DNA of 64,000 nt from Septoria linicola (Eukaryota; Ascomycota; Dothideomycetes; Mycosphaerellales; Mycosphaerellaceae), in NCBI GenBank assembly GCA_024114885.1, contig CP099420.1:2418001-2482000 (forward strand), read 5' to 3'. The notes beneath the pieces were generated by a model that was not told where the DNA came from, made no database searches, and worked only from the letters and a program-made list of their open reading frames with translations. The translations under genes and the position numbers were made by a program. This document shows, in pieces, positions 63,261-64,000 of this stretch (positions are counted from its first letter, which is position 1; the number at the start of each line of letters is the position of its first letter).

Positions 63261-64000
63261 ATGCGCAGTATTCCAGAGCGCTTGTCTGATTTTGCAGGCA
63301 AAGTGCAAGAGCTCTTCAACGGCTCACCAAGCGAAGGTGCACCTTCAAATGTCACTTCGGTAAGATCCCTTTCCTTTCCTCTTACGTTCTTACACACATT
63401 GCGCCTCGCGGCTCGCGGCTACGACATGGACGTCGGGTTGGACTTGCGAGGCTTTCGTCGAGGCATGCCTTGGAATAAGCGGCGGCACTCACAACGAAAT
63501 GCGAGCTGGGCTCATTTTGGCCTACAGAATACCAATGATTCAACGGTGCAGAATAGCCTTGTGCAAGTGCCGAGCTCGGGAAACACACCAGCACCAATAG
63601 CGAGCAGATCTGGCAAGCGAGGTCGAGGTGAAGAAGAAGTCAATTCAGGAAGGAGCAGCAAGAGCAGTAGAAGGAGTGGCAGCGCGAACGATCTGGTCCG
63701 TAACTATCAGCGACGACCACCCTCGAACTCGACGCCGATTGCAGTGCCCGAATACAACCCAGAGGTGGACTGGAAACCGAAGCAGGCACCAACCATGGGC
63801 GCACCACATCGACCGCAAGGTGGTGTCAAGCCAACGAACACTCTGAATCGTTCCTCTCAGCACAGCATACGCGCGACACAGCCACATCATTCTTCTTCAG
63901 CGAGTTCAGGACATGGCAATGCTGTAGCCATCGCAGCGAACCAGCCGCGACTGGATGTCAGCACGAGCAGAGGGACAAGTGTTGCCGGACCGCCCGCTTT
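63261..64000 (+). CDS. Hypothetical Ser/Arg/Pro-rich protein, partial at window end
   Basis: From ATG 63261 the frame is open to the last base (246 codons so far, no stop). It starts MRSIPERLSDFAGKVQELFN, passes through LRLAARGYDMDVGLDLRGFR and MPWNKRRHSQRNASW, then becomes low-complexity: SGRSSKSSRRSGSANDLVRN, YQRRPPSNSTPIAVPEYNPE, VDWKPKQAPTMGAPHRPQGG, and Ser/His/Ala-rich to the edge. A GTAAGA at 63360 looks like a donor, but no AG downstream keeps the phase, so I read through. Most of what is visible is probably disordered; a domain may lie beyond the window. Confidence 0.6.
   Translation, partial: MRSIPERLSDFAGKVQELFNGSPSEGAPSNVTSVRSLSFPLTFLHTLRLAARGYDMDVGLDLRGFRRGMPWNKRRHSQRNASWAHFGLQNTNDSTVQNSLVQVPSSGNTPAPIASRSGKRGRGEEEVNSGRSSKSSRRSGSANDLVRNYQRRPPSNSTPIAVPEYNPEVDWKPKQAPTMGAPHRPQGGVKPTNTLNRSSQHSIRATQPHHSSSASSGHGNAVAIAANQPRLDVSTSRGTSVAGPPA

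Noticed and set aside
63360..63463. Candidate intron starting GTAAGA in the last gene
   Set aside because: The frame is open straight through, and the available AG sites break the phase of the downstream coding stretch.
1..64000. tRNA, rRNA, transposon and CRISPR features
   Set aside because: By eye I found no tRNA B-box with matching arms, no transposase or reverse transcriptase ORF, no long terminal repeats and no spaced direct repeats. A tRNAscan-SE and RepeatMasker run would be decisive.

Overview
The window is nuclear DNA of a filamentous ascomycete (Pezizomycotina), probably a dothideomycete; the exact genus is inference. The genes are intron-poor. Most introns are 49-150 bp with GT...AG ends and CTAAC/CTGAC-like branch points. 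Orthologues of fungal core genes are intact: SKP1, SMP3, VRG4, PLP1, STE23, RPL33, G6PD, ERG3, RKM4 and EPL1. Genes lie on both strands with no operons. I saw no transposon ORF, tRNA, rRNA or CRISPR array.

Layout. 1-6.3 kb holds a BAR-domain protein (+), SKP1 (-) and the GPI mannosyltransferase SMP3 (+). 6.4-11.6 kb is accessory: two small single-TM hypothetical proteins, then four small minus-strand membrane proteins that share a C-[DN]-x2-C motif just before their first membrane helix. This looks like a tandem, fast-diverging family with no name I recognise. 12.4-15.0 kb holds the Golgi GDP-mannose transporter VRG4 (-) and a phosducin-like protein (+). At 15.7-16.3 kb there is another small multi-TM protein. 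16.4-29.7 kb looks like niche-adaptation content: a sugar/quinate-type MFS transporter, a Zn2Cys6 regulator, a conserved fungal protein with a glycine-rich hydrophobic segment, a CYP7/CYP8-like P450, a 69-residue secreted six-cysteine protein (effector-like) and a 14-TM DHA2 efflux pump.

30-44.5 kb is housekeeping again: an insulinase-type protease (STE23), ribosomal protein eL33, glucose-6-phosphate dehydrogenase and a 1306-residue PH-like/LRR protein. 44.5-48.9 kb is gene-poor, with one small hypothetical ORF and what looks like a frameshifted coding relic. 48.9-54.5 kb holds ERG3, RKM4 and EPL1; the last two converge with a 118 bp gap. 55.4-58.5 kb contains a small gene whose exon phases do not fit a standard GT-AG model, a flavin monooxygenase broken by a frameshift and an in-frame stop, and a short membrane protein. 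58.9-60.5 kb is a secreted Ser/Thr-rich protein with a PAN/apple-like cysteine module. 61.4-62.4 kb is a periplasmic-binding-protein-like enzyme or binder with a mitochondrial-type presequence. An ORF that starts at 63,261 runs off the window end.

Functional links: SMP3 and VRG4 both serve mannosylation (GPI anchors; GDP-mannose supply to the Golgi). G6PD supplies NADPH. ERG3 acts in ergosterol synthesis. RPL33 and RKM4 belong to ribosome production and modification. The most interesting unexplained items are the CxxxC membrane-protein array, the small secreted protein, and the decaying monooxygenase with an apparently collapsed 18-nt intron.
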